Assembly: GCA_004431415.1 (NCBI GenBank)
Contig: QPMI01000097.1
Coordinates: 124,001-188,000 of the forward strand
DNA: 64,000 nucleotides
Reading direction: 5' to 3'
Origin: Cyanophora paradoxa
Lineage: Eukaryota > Glaucocystophyceae > Cyanophorales > Cyanophoraceae
The notes beneath the pieces are model-generated. The model worked only from the letters and a program-made list of their open reading frames with translations, was not told where the DNA came from and ran no database searches. Both the position numbers and the translations under genes were made by a program. Shown here one piece after another: positions 21,180 through 33,000 of this stretch; position 1 is the first letter of the stretch, and each line of letters begins with the position of its first letter.

Positions 21180-22319
21180 CTACAGGCCGCCGCAGTCCGC
21201 GATGACGACCGGGCTGCGCACGTCGCCGTCGTCGTTGATGCCCTGGGCCTCCATCTTCTTCACCACTGGTGATCGCAACTCGAAATCAGCAAACTTTGAG
21301 ACCCGCGTGCGAGGCGGCGAGGCGCGGCTGACCGTCCACGCCCTCGACGACCTCGCCGAACACGACGTGCATGCCGTCGAGCTGCGAGCCTTCGGTCAGC
21401 GCCGGGGCTCGGCCCGCGAGCAGCGCGGTGGCGCACCCACGAGGTCACGGCCGTCGTGATGAAGAACTGCGAGCCGTTCGTGTTGGGCCCCGCGTTAGCC
21501 ATGGAGAGGAGGAAGGGCTTGGTGTGCTTGAGCTTGAAGTTCTCGTCAGGGAAGGTCTGAGAGGCACGTTAATTTCCACGTGGTATGCGGCGCCCACTGT
21601 CGGGCGCTGCGCCGCACCACGCCGTAGATGGACTGCAGTAGGCGTGAGACGGGGGTGGGGGGGTTTAGCGTCGAAAACCGCGGACCTCGCCCCCCGTCCC
21701 GTCGCCGGCAGTGAAGTCACCGCCCTGGCACATGAACTCCTGCAGAGGCCTTAAAAGAGGCCGCGCATTTTGTGCGGGGCACGAGGCAACGCACTTGGAT
21801 AATGCGGTGGAATCCAGAACCCTTGAAGTGCAGCGGCTTGCCAGACTTCCCGCGGCCCTTGTCGCCAACGCACAGGCGGTAGAAATTTTCGGCGGTCTTA
21901 GGCGTCACGTCGTCTGCGCCGCGCCTCGACGTCAGGCGGACCAACTTGAAAGCGCGTCCCCGTGCATTGGGCGGCGTCCCTACGCATTCCTCTCGAATTT
22001 AAGGAGCTATCAGGCGGACCAACTTGCAAGCGCGTCCCCGTGCATGGGGCGGCGTCCCTACGCATTTCTCTCGAAATTAAGGAGCTATACCGGCGCATTG
22101 AGGACTGAAAATAGCCCGGCCCTCGGTCGCCTCGCGCCGCGGCCCTGCGCCGTCCGCGAATGACGCAGAAACGGACCGTAGAGTTGGAAGACGATGCTGG
22201 GGCCCCGAAACGAGCGATCAGCGGACGTCTACGTCGAAAGTCAACCCGATGCTCGCGCACCGGCCGACGGGCTTCGCTGCGATGGTTATATCCATCCAAC
22301 ACTTGCGGCGGCTCGCCAT
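21180..22319 (-). CDS. Cyclophilin-type peptidyl-prolyl isomerase, divergent-loop class
   Basis: A cytosolic-type prolyl isomerase of 172 aa. Eight exons (22261-22319, 22177-22196, 21795-21912, 21686-21739, 21621-21632, 21437-21557, 21333-21381, 21180-21265) sum to 519 nt with an open frame. Key blocks: [20 protein letters not shown], the divergent loop [60 protein letters not shown] and VVIADCGGL. The catalytic Arg (in FHRII), Phe-Met-Gln (FMCQ), Trp and His (SWLDGMH) are all present. The loop insertion is typical of plant-type cyclophilins. Exon 2 has only 20 nt and exon 5 only 12 nt (encoding SIYG). All seven introns are GT-AG; intron 2 (21913-22176) is enlarged by a tandem repeat. It shares a 136-bp start-to-start region with the next gene. 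Confidence 0.96.
21932..22089. repeat. 79-bp tandem duplication inside a cyclophilin intron
   Basis: Unit 21932-22010 is repeated at 22011-22089 with a few substitutions; each starts CAGGCGGACCAACTTG and ends AAGGAGCTAT. It makes intron 2 of the cyclophilin gene 264 nt, against 53-67 nt for its other introns. The repeat contains additional CAG trinucleotides that could act as alternative acceptors. Confidence 0.85.
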
Positions 22320-22455
22320 GTTCAGTCCGATGCGTCGGTTTGCGGCTTTGTAGAGAATGACTCGCCGAATTCTGACGGGATGGTGATCGGCGAGCCTACC
22401 CCCCCCCTAATCGGCGCATCGGTTGCGCGAACGTCGAACCAGCGTAATAGTCAAG

Positions 22456-24267
22456 ATGTCCTTACCGCAGGGCTACGCGGAATTTCAGAGCGTTGAAGCC
22501 GTGCTGGAGAAGCACGTGCCGGCGAATGAGCTGGCCTTCGTCAAGCGGGTGCTGTATGGCAAGCCGGTTGAGAAGCTGCCGGTGGCGCAAGCAGCGGCCG
22601 AACTCGCTGAAAAGCACGACTTTGAAATTCAGGCCTACAAGTACGACGCCGCACGCGAGCAGCTCCGGCCGCCGCGGGTCGTCCGCATTGGCCTCATCCA
22701 GAACAAGATTGTACGGCCGACGACGGATCCGCTGAAGGATCAGGTGCGTCTTGCAGGGGCTTCTAAACGCACCAGCAGCGCTGCTACGCAGCCGACGCCG
22801 CGAATTGCGTGCGCGCGTTGTGAAGTTGAGGCGGCGCGCGCAGTACCAGGCCATCGAGAACCGCATCCGCACGATGATTGATGCTGCGGGTGCGATGGGT
22901 GTGAACATCGTCTGCCTGCAAGAGGCGTGGAGTGCGCTCTGGCCCCGCGCCGCCCGGCGGCCCTTCGAGTCTGACCCGTCGCCAGCGGCGCCGTTCTTCA
23001 TGTGCACGCGGGAGAAGCAGCCGTGGTGCGAGTTCGCTGAGTCTCTGGAGGACGGCCCCTCCATCAAGTTCTGCCGCGAGGTCGGCCGCCCCCGGATCCG
23101 CCTGCCCCCGACAGCGCCCGCCTGGCCGACGGGGGCGCGCAGATGGCCCGCAAGCACAACATGGTTATCGTGTCGCCCATCCTGGAGCGCGATATCGTGC
23201 ACGGCGAGCAGATCCGTGCGCCGCCCCGCCACTCCTCCGCCCCCTCCCGCCTCGCCGACTCGCGCGGCAGGCAACACGGCAGTCGTCTTCAGCAACACAG
23301 GGAACATCATCGGCAAGCACAGGAAGGTTCGTGTGCGCCCATCACGGGCTTCGCGCGAGGGCCGGCGGGCCGAGGGGGGCGGGCGGGGCAGAACCACATT
23401 CCGCGGGTGGGAGACTTCAACGAGTCGACGTACTACGAGGCGGGCAACGACGGCCACCCCGTCTTCGAGACCGCTTTCGGTGCCTCCCCGCCCGCCGCGC
23501 CGCCCCCGCCCGGCGGCGGCGGACGGGGGCGGGGCAGGGCGGATCGCGGTGAACATCTGCTACGGGCGGCACCACCCGCTCAACTGGATGGCCTTCGGGC
23601 TCAACGGGGCGGAGATCGTGTTCAACCCGTCGGCCACCGTCGGCGCCCTCTCGGAGCCGCTCTGGGGCGTCGAGGCGCGGAACGCCGCCATCGCCAACTC
23701 CTACTTCGCCGCCGCCATCAACCGCGTCGGCACCGAGGCGCGCCCCGCCCCGCCCCGCCCCGCAGCGCCCCGGCGGGGCCGACCGGCGCGCAGGAGTTCC
23801 CGAACGAGTTCACGTCGGGGGACGGGGAGCCGGCGCACCGCCACTTCGGCAACTTCTACGGCTCGACGTACCTCGCCGGGCCCGACGGCTCCCGCACTCC
23901 CGTGCCCTTGCCCCGCCCCGCCCCGCCCCCGCCCCGCCCCCGCCCCGCCCCCGCCGGGGCCGCTGAGGGCGGGGCGGCAGGGCCTGTCGCGGACGCGGGA
24001 CGGGCTGCTGGTGGCCGAGCTCGACCTCAACCTCAACCGCCAGGTCCGCGACAAGTGGGGCTTCCAGGTCCGCCCCCGCCCGCCCCGCCCCGCGCCCCGC
24101 CCCGCGCCCCGCCGAGGCGCCGCCAGATGACGGGCCGGCACGAGCTCTACGCGGAAACGCTGGCGCGGGCCGTGCGCCCCGACTTCTCGCCCCAGATCGT
24201 GCGCGAGGGGGGGGCGCCCCAGGGGCCCCCGCCCCACGGCCCCGAGCCGCGCTACCACGTCCTCTGA
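22456..24267 (+). CDS. UPB1: Beta-ureidopropionase
   Basis: Converts N-carbamoyl-beta-alanine (or N-carbamoyl-beta-aminoisobutyrate) to the beta-amino acid, CO2 and ammonia, the last step of reductive pyrimidine breakdown. It is a nitrilase-superfamily enzyme. The start is the ATG at 22456 (MSLPQGYAEFQSVEAVLEK) and the stop TGA is at 24265. Fragments match the family throughout: FVKRVLYGKPVEKL, VVRIGLIQNKI, VNIVCLQEAW, FAESLEDGPS, VIVSPILERD, NHIPRVGDFNESTYY, AVNICYGRHHPLNW, FNPSATVGALSEPLWGVEAR, FPNEFTSGDG, LSRTRDGLLVAELDLNLNRQ. The Glu-Lys-Cys triad is visible as E in CLQEAW, K before NHIPR and C in NICYGR. About nine short introns, several with the C-rich composition typical of this window. 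The 3' end converges with SMARCC 213 bp away. Confidence 0.95.
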
Positions 24268-24479
24268 GCCCACCGCCCCGCCGCGACCGTGTACTTGTAC
24301 CCTCCCGCACGCCGGCCCTGTACAGACGCCCCCCTGTAAACAACACCTGTACCACGTGTCTAGATCTGTAGATTTCAGAGAAGAGCGTATCGATCTCGAC
24401 ACGCGCGGCGCATACGGGCGACTGGCGCTCCGGCGGGCGAATGGGGTGCGGGCATAGGAGCATGGGAAGTGGGTGAATG

Positions 24480-27400
24480 CTAGGATGAGGGGTCGAAGGG
24501 GCCTTGCTGCTGGTACGAGCCCTGGGCTTGGTACCTGCGGGGGCGTGAGGGGCGCCGGGGCCCGTGGGGAGAGGGATGCGCGGACCTGGCCATGCCGGCG
24601 GCGACGCCGCCGTAGCCGGCCTGCATGCCGTAGCCGGCCCCCGTCCCCGCCGAGACGGGCAGCGAGAGGCGGCTACCGTAACCCGGGTGCTGCCCGAGCG
24701 CCGCCTGCTGCGCGTGGCCCAGCGCGCTCCCCGCGGCCTGCTGCGGCGCGGCGGCGGCGGCGGCGGAGGCGGCGGGGGCCTGGGCCGGCTGCTGGGCGCG
24801 GGCGGCCTGGGCCTGGGCGGCGGCCTGCTGCTGGGCGAGGAGGGCGGCCTTCTGGCGGGCGAACTGGGCGCGCTCCTGGAAGAGCTGCTGGCGGAGGGCC
24901 TCGACCTGGCAGCGCTCCTGGTGCAGCGCCTCCTCCATCTCCTCGAAGTAGCGCAGCTTGAGCTCCACCTTCCGCAGCTGCGCCTCCACCGCGAACGCCA
25001 CCAGCCGCTGCACCTCCCGCTCCTCCCGCTCCGCCACCAGCTGCGCCCCGCCCCGCCCCCCGGCCCCGCCCAGCAGGCCGCCCCCGCCCCGGCCCCGCAC
25101 CTTCGCCTTGACGGCCGCCGCCGCGAGGGTCGTCGCCGCGAGCGTCTCGGCGGACATGGCGCGCCCGGCGCCCCGCGCCTCGCCGACCTTGGCCTCGCCG
25201 CCCGCCTCGCCCTTGACCTCCGCCTCCTTCCCCTCGCCCTTCTTCTCCTCGCCGTCGATCACCATCGGGTCGGACGCCGTCCCCTCCGCCGGGGCCTTCC
25301 CCTCCTCGCCCTCGGCCTTGCGGCGCACGACCTCCGCCTCCGCCTGCGCCTCCGCCTCGCCCATCTCCCGCAGGATCGCCCCTGCCGTGCGTCAGCGGCG
25401 CGCGGCGCGGGGGCGCGGGGCTGGCACCAAGGGCGGCCTGGGCGGCGGCGGCGGCGATGTTGGGCCCCACGGCGCTCGCGAGAAAGGCGAGCTGCGCCAG
25501 GATCGGGTTCCCCGTGTCCGTGAAGGGCAGCGGCCCGCCCGGCACGAGCGCCGAGGGCGCCGCCTCGTAGTCTGCCCGCTCCTCGAACTCGCCCCGGCGG
25601 AGGCGCCCCATGGCGGCGGCGCGCCCGTGCTGCTCCTCCAGGAACGGCTCCTCGATCGGCAGCCGCACGAACCGCAGGACGCACTGCGCCCCGCCCGCCC
25701 CGCTCGCCCTGTGCGGCGGGAGGGCGGGCGGGGGGGCGGGGCGGCGCGCCTGCTCGGGGGTCTTGGAGCCGACCTTGGCGGCGACCTCCTCCCAGCGCTC
25801 CCCGTGCGTCTCGAGCGCCTCCAGCAGCGCCAGCGTCTCCTCCTCCGTCCACTCCCCCTCCTCCCCGGCCGCCTCGCCCGCCTTGCCGCCGCCGCCCGGC
25901 GGGGGCGCCGGCGCGGCCGAGGCCCCCGCCGGCGAGGGCGCCGGCTTGGGGGGCACGACGGAGGTGAGGGTGTGGAAGCGCTCCTGCGCGTAGCGCGCCG
26001 CGAGCTGCTGGGCCTCCGCGAGCCGCATCTCCTGCATCTGCCGCAGCTTCACCCGCTCCTCGCCCTGCTTCACCTGCGCGCGCCGCTCGGCGCTGCGGCG
26101 GCCGGGGTCGGCTGGGCCGGGGCCGCACCGCGCTCTTCTGGAGCTCGCCGGACTGGAGGTTGGAGAGCTTGATGATCTCCTGCTGGTACTCCGCCATCTT
26201 CGCCTCCACCTCCTTCTGCTGCTTCTCCTCCTCCTGCTGCTTCTCCGTCTGCAGCTGCGCGCCCAGTCACGCGCGGCGCAGCGGCGGCCGGTGGCGGTGC
26301 GGCGCGCCTTCTGGCGGAGGGCCTTGATCTGCGGCTCGTAGTGGGCGTTGACCTGCTGGGCGATCTGGGCGGCCTGCTCGGGGGGAACCCCCGCCTGCCG
26401 CGCCCGCAGGTCTGCCTCCCGCGTCTCCTGCAGCTGCTTGAGCTCCGCCTCCGCCTTCTGCGTCCGCTCCTGGTTCGCCGCCTCCTGCTTCTGCCGCAGC
26501 TCCGAGAGTTGCTTGTCCTTGATCGCCTGGAACTTCGCCAGCTGCTCCTGCGGGGGGCTCGGCGCATGCCGGGCGGGGCGAGGCGCGGGGTGGGGCGGGG
26601 GCACCGACTGGTGGCGCTTCTCCTTGGCGGTCTCCTGGGCCTGCTGCTGGAGGAGGCGCTGCGTCTCGGCGGCGAAGTCCGCCTTGAGCTGCTCGATCAT
26701 CTGGTGCGCCTTGCCCTGCATCTCGTGCACCCGCGCGATCGACCCGTGCACGTCCAGGTTCAGGCTCACGCTCCGGAACGCCTCGTGCCGCGCCGCCAGC
26801 TGCCCCTGCAGCGTGCTCGCCGCCGTCCGGTCGCCGCGGGACGCGAAGAAGGCCTGGGCCGGCTCGAGCGCGCCGAGGGCCGGCGGGCGGGTCGCGCGCT
26901 CGAGCTCGCGGATGCGGCGCTGCTGAGCGGCGAGCATCTGCTGCTGGGCGACGACCTGCTGCTGCAGCACGAACACGTCCCGCGCCCCCTCCGGCGCCGG
27001 GCCCCGCGTCCCCACCAGGCCGACGCCGCCGCTCGCCGCGGCCCCCAGCGGGCCCAGCAGGGCCCCCGCCGAGGCGGCCCCGCCGGCGCCGACGAGGAAG
27101 GTGTCGGGGGTGTCCTTGAGGACGGGCTCCGGGGCCGGCATGTTCAGGGGCGCGAGGCAGCCGGCCGGCCGCTTCTCGGGCGCCACCATGTAGTTCAGCA
27201 GGCCCCACTGCTCCAGGAACGAGTGCACCCTGCGCGTCCCGCTCGCGGGGGGGCGCGGGGGGCGGGTGGGGGCAAGCGGGGGCGCGGCACCGGAGGATGG
27301 CGTTGACGTCGCCGACGAGGTGCTTGCGGCACCAGGTGGCGGAGAGGTACTCGTGCGGCGCCCGCCGGTACTGCTGCACCATGAAGTCCCGGTACTCCTT

Positions 27401-29897
27401 GTAGCTGCGCCCCGCTCGCTCACCGGCTGCGGGACGGGGCGGGCGGGACGGGGAGGGGCGGGGCGCACATCGAGGGGGTCTTCGAGGGGTTCTCCCCGTT
27501 GAAGAACTCCTCGAGGTACCGCTGCTCGATGTCGTGGATCCTCGTCAGCGAGAACCTGTCCCCGCGCCCGCCCCCGTCAGCTTGAAACGGCCCCCGGGCG
27601 TGCGCAGCACCAAGGGCACCAGGCGGAGTAGCTGGGGACGACGATCGGGGGCGGAGCGCGGGGGTCCGGCGGTGGGCTGGCGCTGGCCTCCTTGCCGTCG
27701 GCGGGGATGGGGGTGGAGCGGTCGAGGCTGCGCGCGCGTGAGGCGGTGCGGGGCGCGGGGCGGGGGCGGGGCGCACGCGGCGAGATCGGCCTCCGAGGTG
27801 CGGGCCTGGAGGGATACGGGGAGCTCGGGCCGCGGCGGCCGCGGCACGCCGGCCTCGGAGACGTTGACCGTCCGCTCCCCCTCCTTCTTCCGCACCGGCT
27901 TGTTCGGCAGCCTGTCGCGCCCCCGTCGGCGGGGCGGGGCGGGGCGGGCGGTGCGCGGGGCGGGGCGGCGGTCACTTCTTGACGACGAGGGCGCCCTTGC
28001 GGGGCCGCTCCGCGTCGTCCACGTCCTCGTCGTTCGGGCCGAACTCGCGCGGCTCCGCCTTCACAACGCTCGAGCCGGCGCCCTCCTCCTCGTCCTCCTC
28101 CTCATCCTCCGCGTCCCGCCCCTTCTTCGAGGGCCGCTTCGAGGACGAGGGCCGCCCCGCCTCGTCCTCGTCCTCCTCCTCCTCCTCACCCCGCTCCTGC
28201 GAGCGGTCAGCCGCCGCGGGGCTTCCGCCGGAGAGAGCCCGCGCACCGCCCCCGAGGGCTTCTTGATGGCGAGGCGGATCTTCTTCGCGCCGCCCTCCTC
28301 CTCGCCCGGCGCCTGCGGTGGGCGCGCGGCGTGAGGGGCGGGCGCGGGGCCGGGCGGCCCCGCGCACTTCGCTCTCGCGGGACTTGATCTTGATCTTCAG
28401 GCCCTGGGCGCCGCTCGAGGAGGCCCCCGTCCCAGACGACTCCCGCTCTTTCCGCTTCTTCCTCGCCCGCTCCGCTGCGGCGCGTCAGAGCCGCCGCGCG
28501 TCCCGTCGCTGCCCGAGCGGGGCCCACCGTCGGCAGATGCTGCGTCGCCGTCGTCGCCGGCAGCCGAGTCGGCCTCCTGCGAACGGGGTCGGGGGCAGCG
28601 CCATTCCGAGGGGCCGGCGGGCTCGGTGGGGCCGGACCTCGCCTTCCTTGCGGGGGCGGGGCTCGTCGCCCTTCTTGCGCTTCTTCTTGGGCCGGTCGGC
28701 GCGGTCCTGCTCGCCGTCCTCGTCGGGCTCGTAGTCCCCCTCGTTCATCCACTCGTTGAACTTCTCGAGGTCCCGCACCCACCGCGCGTACTGCCCCGGC
28801 GTCACGCCCGAGCCACGCCCCCGCACGAGAGCGCCCCCGCGCACCACGTGCCACTTCTCCTTGTTCTCCTCTGCCTCGTCGTCGCCCTGCGAGAGGGAGG
28901 GCGTCGGTTGCGCGGCGGGGACCGGCGCCGCTCGCCGCCGGCCGCACCTGGACCTCCTCCGCTGGGATCCACTCGTCATACGAGTCGGGATAGTACCACC
29001 AGTGGACGAAGACGACACTGCGCGAGGGCTCCCGCTCGACGGCCCGGCAGTAGTCCGCCTCCGGCGCGTCGTTCGGCTTGTCCCGGACCACGACGTGCGT
29101 GGCGCCCGCAACGTTCGTGACGTAGCTAGCGCCGTGCTCCTTCAGGATCCTCTTCATGTCTTCCACGTCCCGCGAGGGTATGTCCGGCGAGAAGTAGACG
29201 ACGGGTCGCACCCAGCGGGTGGCCTTCGGCTGTGCGGGCGCGGTCGCGTCAAAAGAAAGAGAAACTAAGCGTGCGCCCACGCGCGGCGGTGAAGAGCGGG
29301 CGGACCAGCTGCTTGTCGACAAACTTGATGATGTCAAGATAGCGGTCCCGCTTCTGCGGGTTCTTCCAGTCGAAGGACCGCCACTGTTCGCGCAGCTTCC
29401 AGTCCATGAAGGTCTCTATGATCCACGCGAGGGAGCCGTCCGGCGCGTAGTCGCGGAGAAGCTTGGCGGGAAGGCGAGTGACCGGGCGCGGCTTCGGGCT
29501 CTGCACGCGACACGCGGAGGTCCCATGAGCGGCTCAGCGGCGTGTTCTAGCTAGAGAGAAAGCAAGCGGGGCGCACATCGCGGCCGAGGTTGTCCTCCAT
29601 GAACTGGATCAGATTGGCAGTAAAGAGCGCGAGCGTCTTGGGCGACAGCGAGCCATCCTTAGCAATCGACTGCAGATTCTGCTTCTTCTGCGCATGGAGA
29701 GGCGAAGCGCTGTGAGGACCGGGCGGGGCAGGAGGGCAGCGGGTGGTGGCGCGGCGAGTTCAAAAGCTCCAGCTAGATACTGCGTCCCACCGCACCTGCA
29801 ACGCGTTCGAGATGCCTGCGAACTTCTGCACTGTGGCAGGTTCCTCGAACTCTTTGACGGTCGCGCCGCCGCCGCGCTTCGTCCGCCGTACGGACAT
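24480..29897 (-). CDS. SWI3: SWI/SNF complex subunit SMARCC/Swi3 with a long coiled-coil insertion
   Basis: A core scaffold subunit of SWI/SNF-type chromatin remodellers. The start is the ATG at 29897 (MSVRRTKRGGG); the stop is at 24480. Domains in order: an N-terminal module (SPKTLALFTANLIQFMEDN, PAKLLRDYAPDG, WWYYPDSYDEW, KFNEWMNEGDYEPDE), acidic and basic linkers, SWIRM (YLEEFFNGENPSKTPSMY, YLSATWCRKHLVGDVNAILR, VHSFLEQWGLLNY), SANT (EWTEEETLALLEALETHGER, CVLRFVRLPIEEPFLEEQ), a TGNPILAQLAFLASAVGP block and a C-terminal coiled coil (EVQRLVAFAVEAQLRKVELK), then a Gln/Pro-rich tail. Between SWIRM and SANT lies an extra segment of roughly 350 residues, Gln/Glu/Lys-rich and strongly coiled-coil, in the same long reading frame as both domains. 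At least one intron near 29265 uses a GCGCGT donor. Confidence 0.93.
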
Positions 29898-30078
29898 CGC
29901 TGAATTGGCCAGCGATGTCGGCCTGCGGCAGCTGCGCTTGGCTGCGTTCGCCTTCTCTGCCCACCGCCCTCTTTAAAGGGGTAGAGTTTCAAGTGGGGGA
30001 TACAGGCTGTCGTTAGCGCAGCCGCCTCAATTCGCCAGGAAGCTCAGCCACTGCTGAGTTGGCGGCGTCGACCGCACG
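29898..30078. promoter_or_regulatory. Shared region between divergent start codons
   Basis: Only 181 bp separate the SMARCC start codon (minus) from the start of the repeated membrane-GAR gene (plus). Both promoters must lie here or in the first exons, so a bidirectional promoter is likely. No TATA box is evident. Confidence 0.4.
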
Positions 30079-33000
30079 ATGGCGTCGCTTCTGGAGCATC
30101 AGGAGGGCCTCCGGCGCCGGCTCGAACAGGCCGAAACTGGATACCTGGAGCAGCGCATCGGCGAGTCATTGGAGCGCGAATATGCCGCTCGTCTCGACGC
30201 TGAGCTGGTGAGTTCCGTCGCGGCGAATGATGCTCGGACTTTCAAACTTCGCGCCATGGCCATCCCCTACGACTGCGCGCTGTTCTTTGCGTCACCTGAT
30301 ATCGCGTTTCCTTGCAGTCGAGGCGGGATCAGGAAATCAGCTACCTGAAGGGCCGTCTCCGTTCGCTCGAGCTGGAGTCTGCCCAGCCCGCGAAGGTCCG
30401 GCGGCCCCACGTTGAAGAACAAAGAGTCCCCGCCCATCCAGCGTTTTAGCCGCCTCTGTCCACGCTCCAAGCGCGGCCGGCTTTCTCCCCTCGTGCTGCT
30501 CGATGCAACGGGCGCTGCTCAACGAGGCTGGGGTGTAGCGCGCCGCCGAGCGCTTCGTGTGACACACACGCCGACCGCTAATGATATCCTCGATTCCCGC
30601 AGTATGCGTCGGACGCCGCTGGGCCGTCCTCCCGCACCGTCGTGTCGAGCCTTGCCGACACCGTCCGCTCGCTGAGCTTCGGTGCGCCGCGCTTGCTTCT
30701 GGATCCCTCCTGCTCACTGCATTTGCATCTAACTGCTCATACTTTCGCAGGCAAATACATTCGTGTCATTGCGGTCGTCCAGCTGCTCATCTGCTTCCTC
30801 ACGGCGCTGGCCCGGGCAGACATCTACGCTGCCGTCGTTTTGATAGCTATCTACGCTTGCCATGAGAAGGATAAGGCGGCAATGGGAACGGTTTGTGTTC
30901 CCCTGCGTCTTTTCTGTTTCTTCTTTTCCTTGTCTGGCGATTTCTTTGCGCTTCTTCTAACAAGAGGGGTTCGTTTTCGCAGTACATCATTCTCACTCTA
31001 TTCTCTATCGTGGCGGACGTGATCTGGCTCGGTGTCCACGCGGACACGCGCCAGTTCGCCGTGACCGTCGCGTTCAAAGGCACGATGGCCTTCGTCTTCG
31101 CCATGTCCATCCTCGGCATGCTCTTCAAGGCTCGCGCTATCTCTTCTTTTCCGATTTCGTCCCGCGTCGCGAAACTCTCTCTGGTAGGTCCTCATCCTGT
31201 GGCCGGCGTACGAGCACTACAAGAGCCTGCCCGTCGAGAAGCCCTCCGAGGCTGGTGAGACCTGGCTGCGCTCTTGCCTCCCGAGCTGCCCGTGTCTGAC
31301 GCCACTGCTGTTGCACGGCAGGCTTCTCCGGCGCGCAGCAGGGGAAGAGCGCCTTCGACCGCTTCGTGTTCGGCGCGCTCCTCGTCCAATTCGTGCGCAC
31401 GGCGCCGAGGGCGCTGGTCACCCGCTCGCCCGTGACGCGGAGCAGGCGGCGGTGTTCCTTATCGCGACGGAGCGCGCGGACATCTACGCGCTCGTCCTCC
31501 TCATTGCCATGTACTCGATCAACGAGAAGGACAAGTCGGCCATGCGCGGCGTGCGCCTGTGGCCCTCCCGCCCCTCCTGCCGCCGCCGGCTCACCGCCGG
31601 GGCCAGTTCTTCCTCTTCGCGGTGCTGAGCCTGATCCTGGACGTGGTGTGGCTGGCGCTGCACCGGCTGGACCTGGACAACCTGCAGAGCATGGCGAAGA
31701 ACGCGTCGGCCACCGACTTTGTCTTCGGCATGACCATCGTCAACATGCTCTTCAAGGTCCCCGCCCCGCCCCGGCGAGCCCCCGCCCCGCCCGCCCCGCC
31801 CCTCACCCCCTCGGCAGCTCGCCTTCGCCGTCATCGCCGTCCGCATCTTCACCGAGCTGCCCCAGACCAAGCCCTCCGACAAGCGCGCCGCCCTCGGTCC
31901 GCCCCGCCCCCGCCCCCGCCCCCCGCCCCGCCTCTCGCCCCCGCCTTCCGCCGACGGCCGGGCGCGCAGCTAGCCAGATGGGCCAGGGTGCCGGCTACGG
32001 CTCGCGCGACATGCACGCGGCCTTCGCGCGCTTCGACGCCATCGCCTCCAAGCTCCCCAACGAGAAGGCCCTGTCCGCCCCTCCTCGCCCCGCCCCGCCC
32101 CGCCCCGCCCCGCCGGGTGGCGCCTGACGGGAGCGGGGTGCAGGATCTTTTTCGCGGCGGTGCAGCTGGTGCTGTGCTGCTTCGAGTCGCTGGCGCGCTG
32201 GGACGTCTTCGCTGTCGTCGTCGGCGTCTCCCTCTACGCCATCCTCGAGCGCGACAAGATCGCCATCGACATCGTGCGCCCCGCCCGCCCGCCCGCCCCG
32301 GCGCATCGCGACGCCTGACGCTGCGGGCAGTACATGGGCCTGATGGCGGTCTCGCTGGTGGCGGACCTGATCTGGTTCGGGGTCTACTCGGACCAGGACA
32401 AGTTCCTGTGGCGCACGGGCACCGTGGGGACGCTCTCCTTCGTGATCGCGATGGCGGCCCTCTCCTTCGTCCTCAAGCTCGTCTCCCTCGTCCCCGCCCT
32501 CTACTTCCGCAAGAACCTCCCCGACAAGCCCTCCGAGGACGGTCCGCCTCGCCCCGCCCGCCCCCGCGCCCCGCCCCGCCACTTGGGCGTCGCGGAGCGG
32601 GCGGCGGGGCGCAGGGATGATGCCGGAGCTGGGGATCCACGAGCGGTTCCAGCGGGCGGCGCCGGTGGAGAAGCTCTCGTACGTCATGTACGGGTTCGCG
32701 GCCGTGCACCTCGTGCTCTTCTTCGTCGTCGCCCTCGAGCGCCTCGACCCCTTCGGCGTCGTCATCCTCGCCCTCCTCTACGGCACCCACGAGTACGACC
32801 GCCGCGCCATCCTCGGCGTGCGCGCCCCGCCCCTCCCCGCCCCGCCCCGCCCCGCCCCGCCGGGGCGAGGCCGACGCGGGGGCAGTACATGCTCTTCATG
32901 GACCTCTCGCTGGTGTTCGACTGCGTGTGGCTGGTGCAGCACAAGACGGACCTCAACCAGATGTACGCCGCGGCCACGAACCGCCAGATCGCCAACAACG

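Noticed and set aside
21932-22089. CRISPR-like or mobile repeat
   Set aside because: Only two adjacent copies with no spacers, inside an intron flanked by well-supported exons; a simple tandem duplication explains it.
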